Positions 11,217 to 20,596 of a DNA stretch of 64,000 nt are shown in pieces. The position numbers and the translations under genes are program-made. Source of the DNA: Aeromonas lusitana (GTDB taxonomy: Bacteria > Pseudomonadota > Gammaproteobacteria > Enterobacterales > Aeromonadaceae). The stretch lies in NCBI RefSeq assembly GCF_002812985.1, contig NZ_PGCP01000016.1, positions 1 to 64,000 on the forward strand, given 5' to 3'. The notes beneath the pieces were generated by a model that did no database searches, had not been told where the DNA came from, and worked only from the letters and a program-made list of their open reading frames with translations. Positions within the stretch are counted from its first letter, which is position 1. Every line of letters begins with the position of its first letter.

Positions 11217-11855
11217 TCAGAGAAATTCCTTGGCCCAGCTCACGGCCTGCAACCGGTTCTTGACGTTCAACTTCTTGAAGACGTTATAGAGGTGGGACTT
11301 GATGGTGTGCTCGCTTACAAACAGGTTGTCGGCGATCTCGGTATTGGAAGCTCCTGTCATCAGGTGACGGACTATCTCCTGCTCGCGCGCCGTCAGCAGG
11401 GTCTGGTTACGCAGAGGCTGGCCGCTGCCCTTGCGGTAATAATCCACCAGGTCGCACAGCAAATGACGGGGGATCCAGTACTCCCCCTGCAGCACCTTGC
11501 GAATGCCGATCACCAGGCGATCCAGGTTGTCCTGACGGAAGAAGAGGCCGCTGGTGTGGGGCCACATCAGCAACAACTCGCGATCCGTACTGGTCGGGGC
11601 ATTGAGCAGCACGGCACTGGCCTGGTCGAAGCGGCTGCAGATGGCCTGGCTCCAGTCAGACTGCTGGGCCGATTTGAGATAATCCAGATCGATCAGAAAC
11701 AGTGGCTGGCTGGCCGTACCGGACGCATCTGGCAGGGCATCCAGCTCTCCAACCAACAGGATGGACAAGCCCAGTTGTTCACTGAGGTGACGCTGAAAAC
11801 TGATGGCTTGTGCATTCTGTTCGGTGATCAGCACTAGGGGGTAATCGGGCGTCAT
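11217..11855 (-). CDS. LuxR-family regulator, CsgD/VpsT-like
   Basis: The 212-residue protein has an atypical receiver-like N-terminal domain (1-130) that lacks the usual phospho-acceptor DD pair, and a C-terminal LuxR helix-turn-helix (about 148-205; [26 protein letters not shown]...). The end, [15 protein letters not shown], strongly resembles CsgD (E. coli 216 aa). Between the domains is YWIPR, at the place of the W[FLM][ST]R c-di-GMP-binding motif of VpsT. This suggests control of matrix or curli-like genes by c-di-GMP, but no such genes are adjacent. AAGGAAG lies eight bases before ATG 11855. It is located between uvrA and ssb. Confidence 0.85.
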   Translation of the reverse strand: MTPDYPLVLITEQNAQAISFQRHLSEQLGLSILLVGELDALPDASGTASQPLFLIDLDYLKSAQQSDWSQAICSRFDQASAVLLNAPTSTDRELLLMWPHTSGLFFRQDNLDRLVIGIRKVLQGEYWIPRHLLCDLVDYYRKGSGQPLRNQTLLTAREQEIVRHLMTGASNTEIADNLFVSEHTIKSHLYNVFKKLNVKNRLQAVSWAKEFL

Positions 11856-12370
11856 CAAGAAGACTTCCTTGCACATTCTGGTCGGGGCTTTTTGCCAGGG
11901 AAGAGTACCAATCCCCCCTCCTGGCCGAAGTATTAAAAAAGTATGAGGCGCTGCAGTGATTCCTTTGAAGCTCAGCAATTTATCAACCAATACAAGTGAC
12001 TAGCACACCCTCCCCATTTGGGGGGGCTGCTAGTGCCAACCAACACCTTAACAGCCCGCCGTCGCCCGTGCAGCACTCTCGTGCGCCCCGGCTTGCTGGC
12101 AGCCTGCCACCTCGAGTAAGTTATCCGGTGCCCGGCAACAGATTGAAGCGCTCTGGGTCGGAAGGTGTGCGCTCATGCCCGTCAACTGTTACTATTGCGG
12201 GCAAACGCTGTGACGATCGGCCTGTGATTCACCGGGCCGGATCGGGCGCAGACATGGCATGAGTGAGAGTGTCACCCAGTCGATGGCGGGCATCTCATTG
12301 CAAACAAACGAAATATTGAATTGGTCCGGGCATCTGGCCTGGCCGGCATATAAAGGGTGGAAGAGAGATT
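11856..12370. other. Spacer between csgD-like gene and ssb
   Basis: This 515-bp gap must contain the promoters of the csgD-like gene (minus) and ssb (plus). A TATAAA at 12350-12355 lies close to ssb, and AGAGAG before the ATG is the likely ribosome-binding site. A small plus-strand ORF at 11996-12262 has Pro/Ser-rich random composition and no ribosome site. No clear LexA box or repeat was found. Confidence 0.45.
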
Positions 12371-12946
12371 ATGGCCAGTCGAGGCATCAATAAAGTCATT
12401 CTGATCGGTAACCTGGGACAAGACCCGGAAGTGCGCTACATGCCGAGCGGCGGTGCCGTGACCAACATCACCCTGGCCACCTCTGACAGCTGGCGTGACA
12501 AGCAGACCGGTGAGCAGAAAGAGCGCACCGAATGGCACCGTGTGGTGTTCATGGGCAAGCTGGCCGAAGTCGCTGGTGAGTACCTGAAGAAGGGCTCCCA
12601 GGTCTATGTCGAAGGTAAGCTGCAGACCCGCAAATGGCAGGATCAAAGCGGCCAGGAGCGTTATACCACAGAAGTGCTGGTCGACAGCTTCAGTGGCGTG
12701 ATGCAGATGCTGGGTGGCCGTCCGCAAGGCGGTGCTGGCCAGGGCATGGGCGGTCAACAGTCCCAGGGCAACTGGGGTCAACCGCAACAAGCGGCTCCCC
12801 AGCAAAACATGCAGCGTCCTGCCGCCGCGCCCCAGCAAAATATGCAACAGCAGGGTGGCTATGGCCGTCCGGCTCAGCAGCCGCAATCTGCACCGCCGGT
12901 CTACAACGAGCCGCCGATGGATTTTGACGACGACATCCCATTCTAA
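12371..12946 (+). CDS. ssb: Single-stranded DNA-binding protein
   Basis: The 191-residue protein has an N-terminal OB fold (1-112; [48 protein letters not shown]). A Gly/Gln/Pro-rich disordered linker follows (115-180), then the acidic tip MDFDDDIPF, which binds repair and replication partners. It coats single-stranded DNA in replication, recombination and repair. It is monocistronic with a strong terminator 20 bp past the stop. Confidence 0.98.
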   Translation: MASRGINKVILIGNLGQDPEVRYMPSGGAVTNITLATSDSWRDKQTGEQKERTEWHRVVFMGKLAEVAGEYLKKGSQVYVEGKLQTRKWQDQSGQERYTTEVLVDSFSGVMQMLGGRPQGGAGQGMGGQQSQGNWGQPQQAAPQQNMQRPAAAPQQNMQQQGGYGRPAQQPQSAPPVYNEPPMDFDDDIPF

Positions 12947-12965
12947 TCCCGCAGCAATTGCCATC

Positions 12966-12993
12966 AGGCCCTGACTGTTCAGGGCCTTTTTTT
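12966..12993 (+). terminator. ssb terminator
   Basis: AGGCCCTGA-CTGT-TCAGGGCCT is a perfect 9-bp stem followed directly by a run of T residues. Confidence 0.93.
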
Positions 12994-13114
12994 GCCTGCT
13001 TCTGACGCAGCGATCCCGCCTGACATGCCATTGCCGTGGCGATCGCTCAGTTCGGGTCTTGCCTGTCCAGCCTTGTGGTTATCATCAGGGCACACCATCC
13101 GCCAGAGAACATGA

Positions 13115-13885
13115 ATGGGCCTCCTTACCCGCTTGCTGAGCCTCATCCTGCTGCTTCCCATCGGCTCCCTGGCCGCCGAGCCACTGCGGGTGGGCGTCAG
13201 CTTTGCTATTCCTCCCTACGTCATAAAGCACGAAGGACGAGGGATCGAACTCGATCTCTTGCGGGAAGCCTTTGCCGGCAGTGGCTATGAACTTGAGTTC
13301 AACTATCTGCCGCTGGAGCGTACCTTTCGCATGCTGGAAGAGGGTAAGCTGGATGCCATCATCAATGTGAAGCCCGGCATGCTGAACCATGCCTATCTGT
13401 CGCAGCCCGTGATCACCTTCCACAACCGCGTCTTTACCCTGGCTCCAATAGCCATCCAGCAGATGACGGACCTGAAGGGATTGCGTGTCAGCGCCTTTCA
13501 GCGGGCGCGGCAGATCCTGGGAGCGGACTTCGCTCGCATTGCCGATCAGAATCCGCGCTATGAGGAGGTTGCAAGGCAAGAGGGTCAGGTGCAGAAGCTG
13601 TTGCTGGGGCGAACGGATGCCGTGATCCTGGAGCAGAGGGTGTTTCATTACTATCTGGCGCAGCTGACCCGGGAAGAGCAGAACGCCGGACGCTACTCAG
13701 TCGGCGAGGTCAGGGCGCATGACCTCTTCGCCCCGACTCATTACCACTTCGCCTTTCGCCAGGCGGCGCAGCAGCAGTGGTTCGATCGCCAACTGGACAG
13801 GATGCGCAAAGATGGGCGCTATGAACACATCTTTGCCGCCTATGGCATGACCTCATCCGCCACAAACATAAAAGCCAGCCCATGA
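13115..13885 (+). CDS. Periplasmic solute-binding protein, amino-acid-binding (SBP_bac_3) type
   Basis: The 256-residue protein has a signal peptide (1-20, SLA-AE) and a type II periplasmic-binding fold like PF00497 proteins (LRVGVSFAIPPYVI at the mature start, GIELDLLREAF near 43, DGRYEHIFAAYG near the end). Such proteins bind polar amino acids or serve as orphan sensors. No ABC transporter genes are adjacent, so it is an orphan binding protein. AGAGAAC is a weak ribosome site. A hairpin overlaps its stop codon. Confidence 0.82.
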   Translation: MGLLTRLLSLILLLPIGSLAAEPLRVGVSFAIPPYVIKHEGRGIELDLLREAFAGSGYELEFNYLPLERTFRMLEEGKLDAIINVKPGMLNHAYLSQPVITFHNRVFTLAPIAIQQMTDLKGLRVSAFQRARQILGADFARIADQNPRYEEVARQEGQVQKLLLGRTDAVILEQRVFHYYLAQLTREEQNAGRYSVGEVRAHDLFAPTHYHFAFRQAAQQQWFDRQLDRMRKDGRYEHIFAAYGMTSSATNIKASP

Positions 13886-13896
13886 CAGGCTGGCTT
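13872..13896 (+). terminator. Hairpin at the end of the binding-protein gene
   Basis: AAGCCAGCC-CATGACA-GGCTGGCTT is a perfect 9-bp stem that spans the stop codon. No T-run follows, so it may be a weak or Rho-assisted terminator, or an mRNA-stabilising structure. Confidence 0.5.
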
Positions 13897-13933
13897 GATA
13901 CTGGCTCCAGAGGAACAACAGTGTAGCGGAGCG

Positions 13934-14056
13934 TTACTTAATCGCGCTGCCGTTTTTCAAATCGGCTTTCTGCCGTTTGGCATCGCGCTTCTCTTTCAGT
14001 GACATCTGCGGTTTTTTCTTGGCATCTTTGCCGTGATGCTGTTCTTTGTTACTCAT
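13934..14056 (-). CDS. Small, highly charged protein (40 aa)
   Basis: This 40-residue ORF begins MSNKEQHHGKDAKKKPQM and continues as a Lys/Arg-rich helix (LKEKRDAKRQKADLK). A GGAG seven bases before ATG 14056 supports translation; a second ATG lies one codon upstream. The strongly basic, Ala/Lys-rich composition resembles small conserved cytosolic proteins in Pseudomonas and Aeromonas of unknown role. There is no signal peptide or membrane segment. A nucleic-acid-associated role is only a guess. Confidence 0.6.
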   Translation of the reverse strand: MSNKEQHHGKDAKKKPQMSLKEKRDAKRQKADLKNGSAIK

Positions 14057-14059
14057 CAT

Positions 14060-14579
14060 CAGACTCCAAAAATGTTACCCGGACAGTTGGAACCAGGGTT
14101 CCAGCATGTCAACCAAATCATAGATCACAGTACGCTAGCAGTGACGATCGTGGATCGCACTGTCATCAGCATACCCCCAACCTCCCATCTGGATCCAGCC
14201 TCACGAAACCACTAGCCGAAAGCCCGCCACCCAGCTGTCCCAGACCATCAGAAATAGCCATGGCCCATGGCCTCCATGAATGTCATCTCTGTGCTCTCGC
14301 AGTAAAACAGGCTCACCCGTCCACTCAGAAGGAGGCTCAAACATACGGAGCTTTCCTGAGCCTTCCCTACATCGAACGGACATGGCATCTCATCCACCCC
14401 CTCACACCTGAATCGCACGACAGCTCTCCACCAAGCCACCGCAATACGCCGATAAATGGGCCAGTCCATGGCTGGAAACGACTGCTGACTCCCACTTCTG
14501 CAGACAAGGCTGCGATTGCATAAGAGACGCCCAGCCCGAGTGTGCTAGGGTGGGTCATCACCTGCCACAGGAGTGCGCC
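14060..14579. other. Gene-poor spacer
   Basis: About 520 bp separate the 40-aa gene from the DUF3811 gene. Long open frames cross it on both strands (for example 13999-14523 plus), but they are rich in Ser/Pro/His/Cys, lack ribosome sites and overlap each other. No terminator, repeat or RNA gene is recognised. The last 60 bp should carry the DUF3811 promoter. Confidence 0.45.
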
Positions 14580-14864
14580 ATGAAGAAGCTGGAAATGAAA
14601 GACCTCACCGAAGCCGAGAAGGCGGAGATCACCCAGTTGCTGCAAAAAGCCCAGGCCAACGCCGATCACACCCTGACCAACGGGGAACGCAACAAGATCC
14701 GTGAGGAAGGGCGCCTGAAAATTGCCGCAGATCGCGCCAAGGCAGCCAAGGCGGCCTCCGCGCTGGCACGAGAGAAAGCCAAGGAACGCGCCAAAAATCA
14801 GGCCTCGCCCGATACCTTCAGCTGGTCTGATTCCGTCAGCAACAAGTTCCGCAGCAAGCGTTAA
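14580..14864 (+). CDS. DUF3811 family protein (YjbD-like)
   Basis: The 94-residue, highly charged protein matches the E. coli YjbD/DUF3811 pattern: N-terminal LTEAEKAEITQLLQKAQ helix, TLTNGERNKIREE near residue 38, a Lys/Ala-rich helix, and a conserved C-terminal FSWSDSVSNKFRSKR. It is predicted cytosolic and largely helical; function unknown in all species. The start at 14580 has GGAG nine bases upstream. Confidence 0.82.
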   Translation: MKKLEMKDLTEAEKAEITQLLQKAQANADHTLTNGERNKIREEGRLKIAADRAKAAKAASALAREKAKERAKNQASPDTFSWSDSVSNKFRSKR

Positions 14865-15082
14865 TCACCTCGTTTTCCTGTCTGGATGCTGAACAGATCC
14901 GGACAGGGCTCCCCCCGAGCCTTCGCCTGAATGCATCGCTATCTATCTGGTATAAAACGATATTTTCAACAGAAACGACTTGATAACCGGCGCTGGCAGG
15001 CAATTAACACCAAGATAAAGATTGCCATCACAAGGTGAGCGTGTTCTAATCAATCTCGATGGTTCGGTAGTTCAGACCTGAT

Positions 15083-15460
<378 letters not shown>

Positions 15461-15512
15461 TTCAAGCCAGGAAGCCTTCCCGTTCATCGGAAAGACCTTC
15501 TGCAAGAATTTA

Positions 15513-15537
15513 AAAAACCCGCCTCGGCGGGTTTTTT
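15513..15537 (+). terminator. Cold-shock gene terminator
   Basis: AAAACCCGCC-TC-GGCGGGTTTT has a perfect GC stem with flanking A and T runs, so it can act in both directions. Confidence 0.9.
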
Positions 15538-15648
15538 GTTGTCCGCATGACAGGCTCTCACCCACCCTCAGCCTGACGCCAACCACTCCCCCATCCCGCC
15601 CAAGCCAGCGCCACTCGGCCGTCATCCTTATCCGATCTCAAATTATTG

Positions 15649-15667
15649 AATGAGATTAATTATCATT
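15649..15667. promoter_or_regulatory. Fur box upstream of the TonB-dependent receptor
   Basis: AATGAGATTAATTATCATT is a good Fur-box variant (12 of 17 core positions are symmetric), 149 bp before the receptor start. It predicts iron-dependent repression. Confidence 0.8.
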
Positions 15668-15815
15668 TACACATATTGCCGTGCTGACTACAATGCCCGC
15701 CGAACTCGGTACTAAATCCAATTGAGCCTTATTGCCCTGTGGACACCGGCAGGCCGTGTCACCGAGTCGATCATGGATGAATACCCATTTTCTCACTCAC
15801 AGAGTTCAGGCCAAG

Positions 15816-17771
15816 ATGACAAAGATCCCCCCTCACAAGTTGACTCCCCTCATTCTCGTATCCCTCGTTTCCCACGCCTATGCCGCCGAACCCGAGGTCA
15901 TGGTCGTGACCGCCTCCGGTTTCCAGCAGAAGATAGAGGACACGGCGGCCTCCATCTCTGTAGTCACCCGGGAGCAACTGGAGAAGCGCGCCTATCGGGA
16001 CGTCACCGACGCCCTGAAAGACGTGCCCGGCGTGGTCATCACCGGCGGTGGCAGCAGCAGTGACATCAGCATCCGCGGCATGGGCTCGAAATACACCCTG
16101 ATGCTGGTCGACGGCAAGCGGGTCGACAGCCGCGGCACCCGCCCCAACAGCGACGGTCCCGGCATAGAGCAAGGCTGGCTGCCGCCCCTGCAGGCCATAG
16201 AACGCATCGAGGTGGTGCGTGGCCCCATGTCATCCCGCTACGGCTCAGACGCCATGGGCGGCGTCATCAACGTCATCACCCGCAAGACCAGCAGCATGAG
16301 CGCCTGGCAGGGATCCTTGCACGCCGACTCCACCTTCCAGGAGAACAAGGCGTCCGGCGATATCTTCCAGACCGATGCCTACACAGCTGGCAACCTGGTG
16401 GACGAGCTATTGGGGATGCGCCTGAACGGCCAGCTCTCCCACCGGGGTGAGGATCAGTTCCTGAACGGCTTCGCCGAGCAGGAGACCCGCAGCGGTACCG
16501 CCGTGTTCAGCCTGACGCCGGATGCGCGCAACGGGTTCGACGTCGAGGTCAGCCGCACCCTGCAGGACAGAGACCGCACTCCGGGCGACTCCCTGCCGGC
16601 CAAGTCCAAGCCCAGCCTGAACACCTACGAGCGCACCAACTACGCCATCACCCACAACGGCCAGTATGACTTCGGCTCCTCCACCAGCTATCTGCAACGG
16701 GAGGAGAACACCAACCCCGGCCGCCAGATGAAGATAATCAACAGCATCGCCGACACCCACACCCAGTTCATTCTGGGGGATCACTATCTGAGCCTCGGCG
16801 GCCAGTACCGTTACGAGGATCTGCAGGATCAGGGCAACCAGCTCAACGTGAGCAACCGGGCCAGCCAGCTGACTCGCTGGAGCTGGGCCCTCTTCCTGGA
16901 GGATGAGTGGTCCCTGACAGACAGCTTCGCCCTGACCGGCGGGGTCCGCATGGATCAGGATCAGAACTACGGCTCCCACTGGAGTCCGCGCCTGTACGGG
17001 GTCTGGCACCCGGCCGAATTCTGGACCCTGAAGGGCGGGGTCTCGACGGGTTACCGCTCCCCCGACCTGCGCATGTCGGCGGCCAACTGGGGTCAGGCCA
17101 CAGGTGGCGGCACCCAGGATGGGGTGCTGGTCGGCAACCCAGAGCTCAAGCCGGAGACCAGCGTCAGCGAAGAGATAGCCCTGCTGTGGGATGGACGGGA
17201 GGGGCTCAGCGCCAGCCTGACCCTGTTCAACACCGACTTCGAGGACAAGATCTCCGAGATCCGCCGCTGCTCCAGCAAGACGGACCCGTCCTGCAGCCTG
17301 AATGGTCATGTCTACGACTTCATCAGCGATCGCATCAACGTCGACAAGGCCAACATGCGCGGCGTGGAGAGCACGGCCAACTGGGCCATCAATGAGGATT
17401 GGTCGCTGGCCTCCAGCTACACCTACACCCAGTCCAAGCAGGAGAGCGGCCCCATGGCTGGCCAACCGTTGAACCAGATGCCCCGTCACATGCTCAACGC
17501 CTCGGTCGACTGGCAGACCACCACGGACGTCAGCCTCTGGTCCAGAGCGAACTTCCGCAGCAAGACCTCTGACTACCTGAGCCGGACCCGGATGGCCGAG
17601 GGCACCCCCTCCTACACCTTCTTCGACACCGGCCTGGTCTACAAGGCCAATCAACACCTCAACGTTACCGCCGGCGTCTACAACCTGTTCGACAAGACGG
17701 TGGATTACAGCAGCTACGGTACCGTGCTGGACGGTCGCCGCTACAACCTGGGGATGACCTACCAGTTCTGA
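15816..17771 (+). CDS. TonB-dependent siderophore receptor, IrgA/FepA-like
   Basis: The 651-residue precursor has a signal peptide (1-24, AYA-AE), a TonB box (EVMVVTASG near 27-35), a plug domain (about 36-150) and a 22-strand barrel ending in YQF. It resembles Vibrio cholerae IrgA, a catechol-siderophore (enterobactin) receptor of 652 aa. Shared segments include RDVTDALKDVPGVVITGGG, ISIRGMGSKYTLMLVDGKR and RPNSDGPGIEQGWLPPLQA. It would import ferric catecholates with TonB-ExbBD energy. ATG 15816 gives a proper signal peptide; ATG 15777 is an alternative. A Fur box lies upstream, and no irgB-like regulator is adjacent. Confidence 0.92.
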   Translation: MTKIPPHKLTPLILVSLVSHAYAAEPEVMVVTASGFQQKIEDTAASISVVTREQLEKRAYRDVTDALKDVPGVVITGGGSSSDISIRGMGSKYTLMLVDGKRVDSRGTRPNSDGPGIEQGWLPPLQAIERIEVVRGPMSSRYGSDAMGGVINVITRKTSSMSAWQGSLHADSTFQENKASGDIFQTDAYTAGNLVDELLGMRLNGQLSHRGEDQFLNGFAEQETRSGTAVFSLTPDARNGFDVEVSRTLQDRDRTPGDSLPAKSKPSLNTYERTNYAITHNGQYDFGSSTSYLQREENTNPGRQMKIINSIADTHTQFILGDHYLSLGGQYRYEDLQDQGNQLNVSNRASQLTRWSWALFLEDEWSLTDSFALTGGVRMDQDQNYGSHWSPRLYGVWHPAEFWTLKGGVSTGYRSPDLRMSAANWGQATGGGTQDGVLVGNPELKPETSVSEEIALLWDGREGLSASLTLFNTDFEDKISEIRRCSSKTDPSCSLNGHVYDFISDRINVDKANMRGVESTANWAINEDWSLASSYTYTQSKQESGPMAGQPLNQMPRHMLNASVDWQTTTDVSLWSRANFRSKTSDYLSRTRMAEGTPSYTFFDTGLVYKANQHLNVTAGVYNLFDKTVDYSSYGTVLDGRRYNLGMTYQF

Positions 17772-17797
17772 TGGCCAGCGCCACCACAGTGATAAAT

Positions 17798-17824
17798 AAA
17801 GAGGGCGCCCATGGGCGCCCTCTT
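17798..17824. terminator. Bidirectional terminator between receptor and kinase genes
   Basis: AAAGAGGGCGCC-CATG-GGCGCCCTCTTT is a perfect palindromic stem with A and T tracts. It sits between convergent genes. Confidence 0.92.
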
Positions 17825-17839
17825 TTTCACCATTAATCT

Positions 17840-19231
17840 TCACAATGGCAGTCGGATCCTCGCCTCCAGCCCACCCTCGGCGCGGTTATGAAGGGTCAGC
17901 TCCCCGCCATGCTGATGCACCAGGGTGCGGGCGATGGCGAGCCCCAACCCCACGCTGCCGGATTCGGTGTTGCGCGCCTCATCGAGCCTGACGAACGGCT
18001 TGAACACCTCCTCCAGCTGGCTCGGGTCGATACCGGGCCCATTGTCGCAGACCCGGATCAGCAGCTCGGCATCGGTACGCTCGAGAGACACTTCGGCGCC
18101 CCCCGCATACTTGATGGCGTTGCCGATGAGGTTTTGCAGCACCCGGCGCAGGGTATTGGCGCGGCAGGCATAGACCTGCTTACCCTCGGCCAGGCAGGTG
18201 ACCGGCTGCCCCGTGTCCGCATAGTCGTCGCACAGGCTCTCCAGCAAACTCACCAGATCCAGCTCCCGGGTCGCCTCCTGCTGCCCCTCCTCCCGGGCGA
18301 AGCTCAGGGTTGCCGCCAGCATCTGCTCCATCTGCTGCAAGGTCTGCTGGAAGCGCTCCTTGTCCTCCCCATCCGCCAGGAACTCGCTGCGCAGGCGCAG
18401 GCTGGTGATGGGGGTGCGCAGGTCATGGGAGATGGCGGCCAGCATGCGGGTTCTGTCCTGCACGAAGCGGGCGAGCCGGGTGTGCATGCGGTTGAAGGCC
18501 TGGATGGACTCGCGGATCTCGGTCGGCCCAGCTTCCCGCAGCGGCTCTATGTCCTCACCCCGTCCCAGCCGGTCGGCATTCGCGGCCAACTGCTTGAGCG
18601 GCAAGGTGGCACGGCGGAACAGCCAGATCATCAGGCCGATCACCAGGCTCGCCACCAGCAGCAGGTTGAGGGTGGTCTGCCAGGACCAGCTCGCCGACTC
18701 CTTGTCCACCAGGGAGCTGAATTGCAGCCAGTTGCCGTTGGGCAATTGAATGGAGCCGTAGAGCCGCATGTCCTGAGGCGGCGGCATGCCGCTGCGATCC
18801 TTCATCATGCGGTTGTGGTGACGCCAGGCCTGGCTGCGCTGGAACTCCTGTTTGAGCTCGGCGCTGATCTCTACCGCCAGCTGGGGCGGATAGTCGAGCT
18901 TGGTGCGCACCAGCTTCTCGAAGCGGGGGCTGCGGTTGTCCGGTTGCAGCGGCTCGTCGGAGAGGCGCAGCAACAGGGTCTCGCTGCGGCTCGCCTTGAG
19001 GATCTCGTGATAGAGAGAAGGGGGCGACAGGGTGAGCAGGCGCACCACAGAGATGATGCGCTGCATGGCGTTGCGACTGTTGACGTAGCCGAGGGCCTCT
19101 TCCCTGTCCGAGCGATAGATCTGGATGCTGAGCAGCTGGATCAGCACCAGCCCGGCCAGCGCCACCAACACTATCTGGCCGGTCAGCCCCTTGGGCCACA
19201 GTCGGCTGCACAGTCGTCTGATGAGGGTCAA
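17840..19231 (-). CDS. Sensor histidine kinase, EnvZ-like
   Basis: The 463-residue membrane kinase has transmembrane segments at about 18-38 and 185-206, a periplasmic sensor of about 145 residues, and a HAMP linker. The DHp helix contains AAISHDLRTPITSL with phospho-acceptor His269. A HATPase domain follows (N box NLIGNAIKYA, G1 DNGPGID, G2 GSVGLGLAI). It is separated by four bases from the upstream response regulator gene, so they are co-transcribed. The signal is unknown. The divergent His-rich periplasmic protein gene suggests a metal or envelope-stress signal. Confidence 0.93.
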   Translation of the reverse strand: MTLIRRLCSRLWPKGLTGQIVLVALAGLVLIQLLSIQIYRSDREEALGYVNSRNAMQRIISVVRLLTLSPPSLYHEILKASRSETLLLRLSDEPLQPDNRSPRFEKLVRTKLDYPPQLAVEISAELKQEFQRSQAWRHHNRMMKDRSGMPPPQDMRLYGSIQLPNGNWLQFSSLVDKESASWSWQTTLNLLLVASLVIGLMIWLFRRATLPLKQLAANADRLGRGEDIEPLREAGPTEIRESIQAFNRMHTRLARFVQDRTRMLAAISHDLRTPITSLRLRSEFLADGEDKERFQQTLQQMEQMLAATLSFAREEGQQEATRELDLVSLLESLCDDYADTGQPVTCLAEGKQVYACRANTLRRVLQNLIGNAIKYAGGAEVSLERTDAELLIRVCDNGPGIDPSQLEEVFKPFVRLDEARNTESGSVGLGLAIARTLVHQHGGELTLHNRAEGGLEARIRLPL

Positions 19232-19235
19232 GGGG

Positions 19236-19961
19236 CTACTCCTGGGTCACGTCGGCGGCGAACAGGTAACCGCCGCCCCAGATGGTCTTGATGAGCTCGG
19301 GATTCTTGGGATCCCGCTCCAGCTTGCGCCGCAGCCGGCTCACTAGCGTATCAATGGCCCGATCGAAGGCCACCGCCTCCCGGCCGCGCGCCAGATCCAG
19401 CAGCTGATCCCGGCTCAGCACCCGTTGTGGCCGCTCGAGGAACACCTTCAGCAGGTCGAACTCGGCGGTGGAGAGGCTCATGCCCACCCCTTCTTCATCC
19501 ACCAATTCACGGCGATTGATGTCGAGCAGCCAGCGATCGAAGCGCAGATCCCGGGTCAGGGTCTCGGGCACGGACTGGGGCTCGACCTGGGTGCGGCGCA
19601 TCACCGCCTTGATGCGCGCCAGCAGCTCGCGGGGATTGAATGGCTTGGCGAGGTAGTCATCGGCCCCCATCTCCAGCCCTATGATGCGATCCGTCTCTTC
19701 CCCCATGGCGGTCAGCATGATGATGGGCAGGCGGGACTTCACCCTGAGCTCTCGGCACAGGGTCAGGCCGTCTTCTCCCGGCATCATCAGATCCAGTACC
19801 AGCAGATCGAATTCCCGCTCATCCAGCAGCCGCTTCATCTCCTTGCCATCACGGGCACAGCTGACCCGCATGCCATGCTGTTCCAGGAAGCGCTTCAACA
19901 GATCGCGGATCTCGCTGTGATCATCGACCACCAGAATATGAGGGTTGCCTTGGTTCATCAT
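19236..19961 (-). CDS. OmpR-family response regulator
   Basis: The 241-residue protein has a receiver domain (7-120) with acidic pair Asp13/Asp14, phospho-acceptor Asp57 (LVLDLMMPG) and Lys107-type KPF. A winged-helix DNA-binding domain follows (about 140-235; LSTAEFDLLKVFLE, RAIDTLVSRLRRKLE, IKTIWGGGYLF). GGGAG lies before the ATG. It is the first gene of the pair with the EnvZ-like kinase and is divergent from a periplasmic protein gene, a layout like cpxRA/cpxP. Confidence 0.94.
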   Translation of the reverse strand: MMNQGNPHILVVDDHSEIRDLLKRFLEQHGMRVSCARDGKEMKRLLDEREFDLLVLDLMMPGEDGLTLCRELRVKSRLPIIMLTAMGEETDRIIGLEMGADDYLAKPFNPRELLARIKAVMRRTQVEPQSVPETLTRDLRFDRWLLDINRRELVDEEGVGMSLSTAEFDLLKVFLERPQRVLSRDQLLDLARGREAVAFDRAIDTLVSRLRRKLERDPKNPELIKTIWGGGYLFAADVTQE

Positions 19962-20021
19962 TGTTCTCCCGTTTTCGAGCTGGGACGATTATACGAAAAT
20001 CAACCGGGCGGATTATGTCAA

Positions 20022-20050
20022 AGTGTGCCATAGCACCAAGATGCCACACT
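20022..20050. promoter_or_regulatory. Inverted repeat between response regulator and periplasmic protein genes
   Basis: AGTGTG-CCA and TG-CCACACT are inverted arms 17 bp apart (20022-20030 and 20042-20050). They lie in the 196-bp divergent spacer, about 60 bp before the response regulator start. It is a plausible binding site for the response regulator or another factor; no family consensus was matched. Confidence 0.35.
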
Positions 20051-20157
20051 CTGCTACAAAATAGGCTCCAACTGGCAAATTTCAGACACTTCCTCGGTGT
20101 TTACTGAGTACCAAGGCGAACGAGCCGAATCCCGCATTCATCCGAAAGGAGTTACCC

Positions 20158-20499
20158 ATGAAAAAGCTGACCAAGACCCTGTTGACCGCCACCCTGATCC
20201 TCGGCCTGCCGCTGGGTGCCTACGCCGCCAGCGAAGCCGTAACCACGGCCCAGCCCGGCGCTCCCATGATGAGCGACTGCGCCATGAAGGATGGCAAGCA
20301 CCACGGTGGCCGCCACGACAAGATGGCCCGCATGCAGAACATGACCCCGGAGCAGATCCAGGCTCACCTGCAGCAACGCTATGACAAGATTGAAGATCCG
20401 GCCAAGAAGGCCGAGTTCGTGAAGAACCTGGAGCTGCGCGCCGACGGCATGACCAAGCATGCCGAAGTGATGAAGCAGTTTGCCGAAGCAAACAAATAA
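20158..20499 (+). CDS. Small His/Met-rich periplasmic protein (CpxP/Spy-like in character)
   Basis: The 113-residue precursor has a clear signal peptide (1-23, AYA-AS). The mature N-terminus is rich in Met, Cys and His (MMSDCAMKDGKHHGGRHDKM, about 37-56), which suggests metal binding. MTPEQIQAHLQQRYDKI then resembles the LTxxQ helix of CpxP/Spy chaperones, followed by a charged helix. Divergence from a two-component system suggests it is a target and perhaps a feedback component, as CpxP is for CpxA. The start has GGAG nine bases upstream. The exact family is uncertain. Confidence 0.7.
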   Translation: MKKLTKTLLTATLILGLPLGAYAASEAVTTAQPGAPMMSDCAMKDGKHHGGRHDKMARMQNMTPEQIQAHLQQRYDKIEDPAKKAEFVKNLELRADGMTKHAEVMKQFAEANK

Positions 20500-20517
20500 G
20501 TCTCTTCGACAACCAGC

Positions 20518-20539
20518 GAGGGTGGCCAAAGCCACCCTC
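20518..20539 (+). terminator. Terminator of the His-rich protein gene
   Basis: GAGGGTGGC-CAAA-GCCACCCTC is a perfect 9-bp stem. The T-run is poor (TGTCATTT), so efficiency may be moderate. Confidence 0.7.
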
Positions 20540-20596
20540 TGTCATTTCTGGTCCCCTGCACTGCAACGGGATGGGCACTGAATGCCGCACAGCAAA

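Noticed and set aside
11996..12262. 88-codon plus-strand ORF before ssb
   Set aside because: Pro/Ser/Arg-rich, no ribosome site, in the promoter region of ssb.
13999..14523. 174-codon plus-strand ORF
   Set aside because: It overlaps the 40-aa minus-strand gene, lacks a ribosome site and has random Ser/Pro/His/Cys-rich composition.
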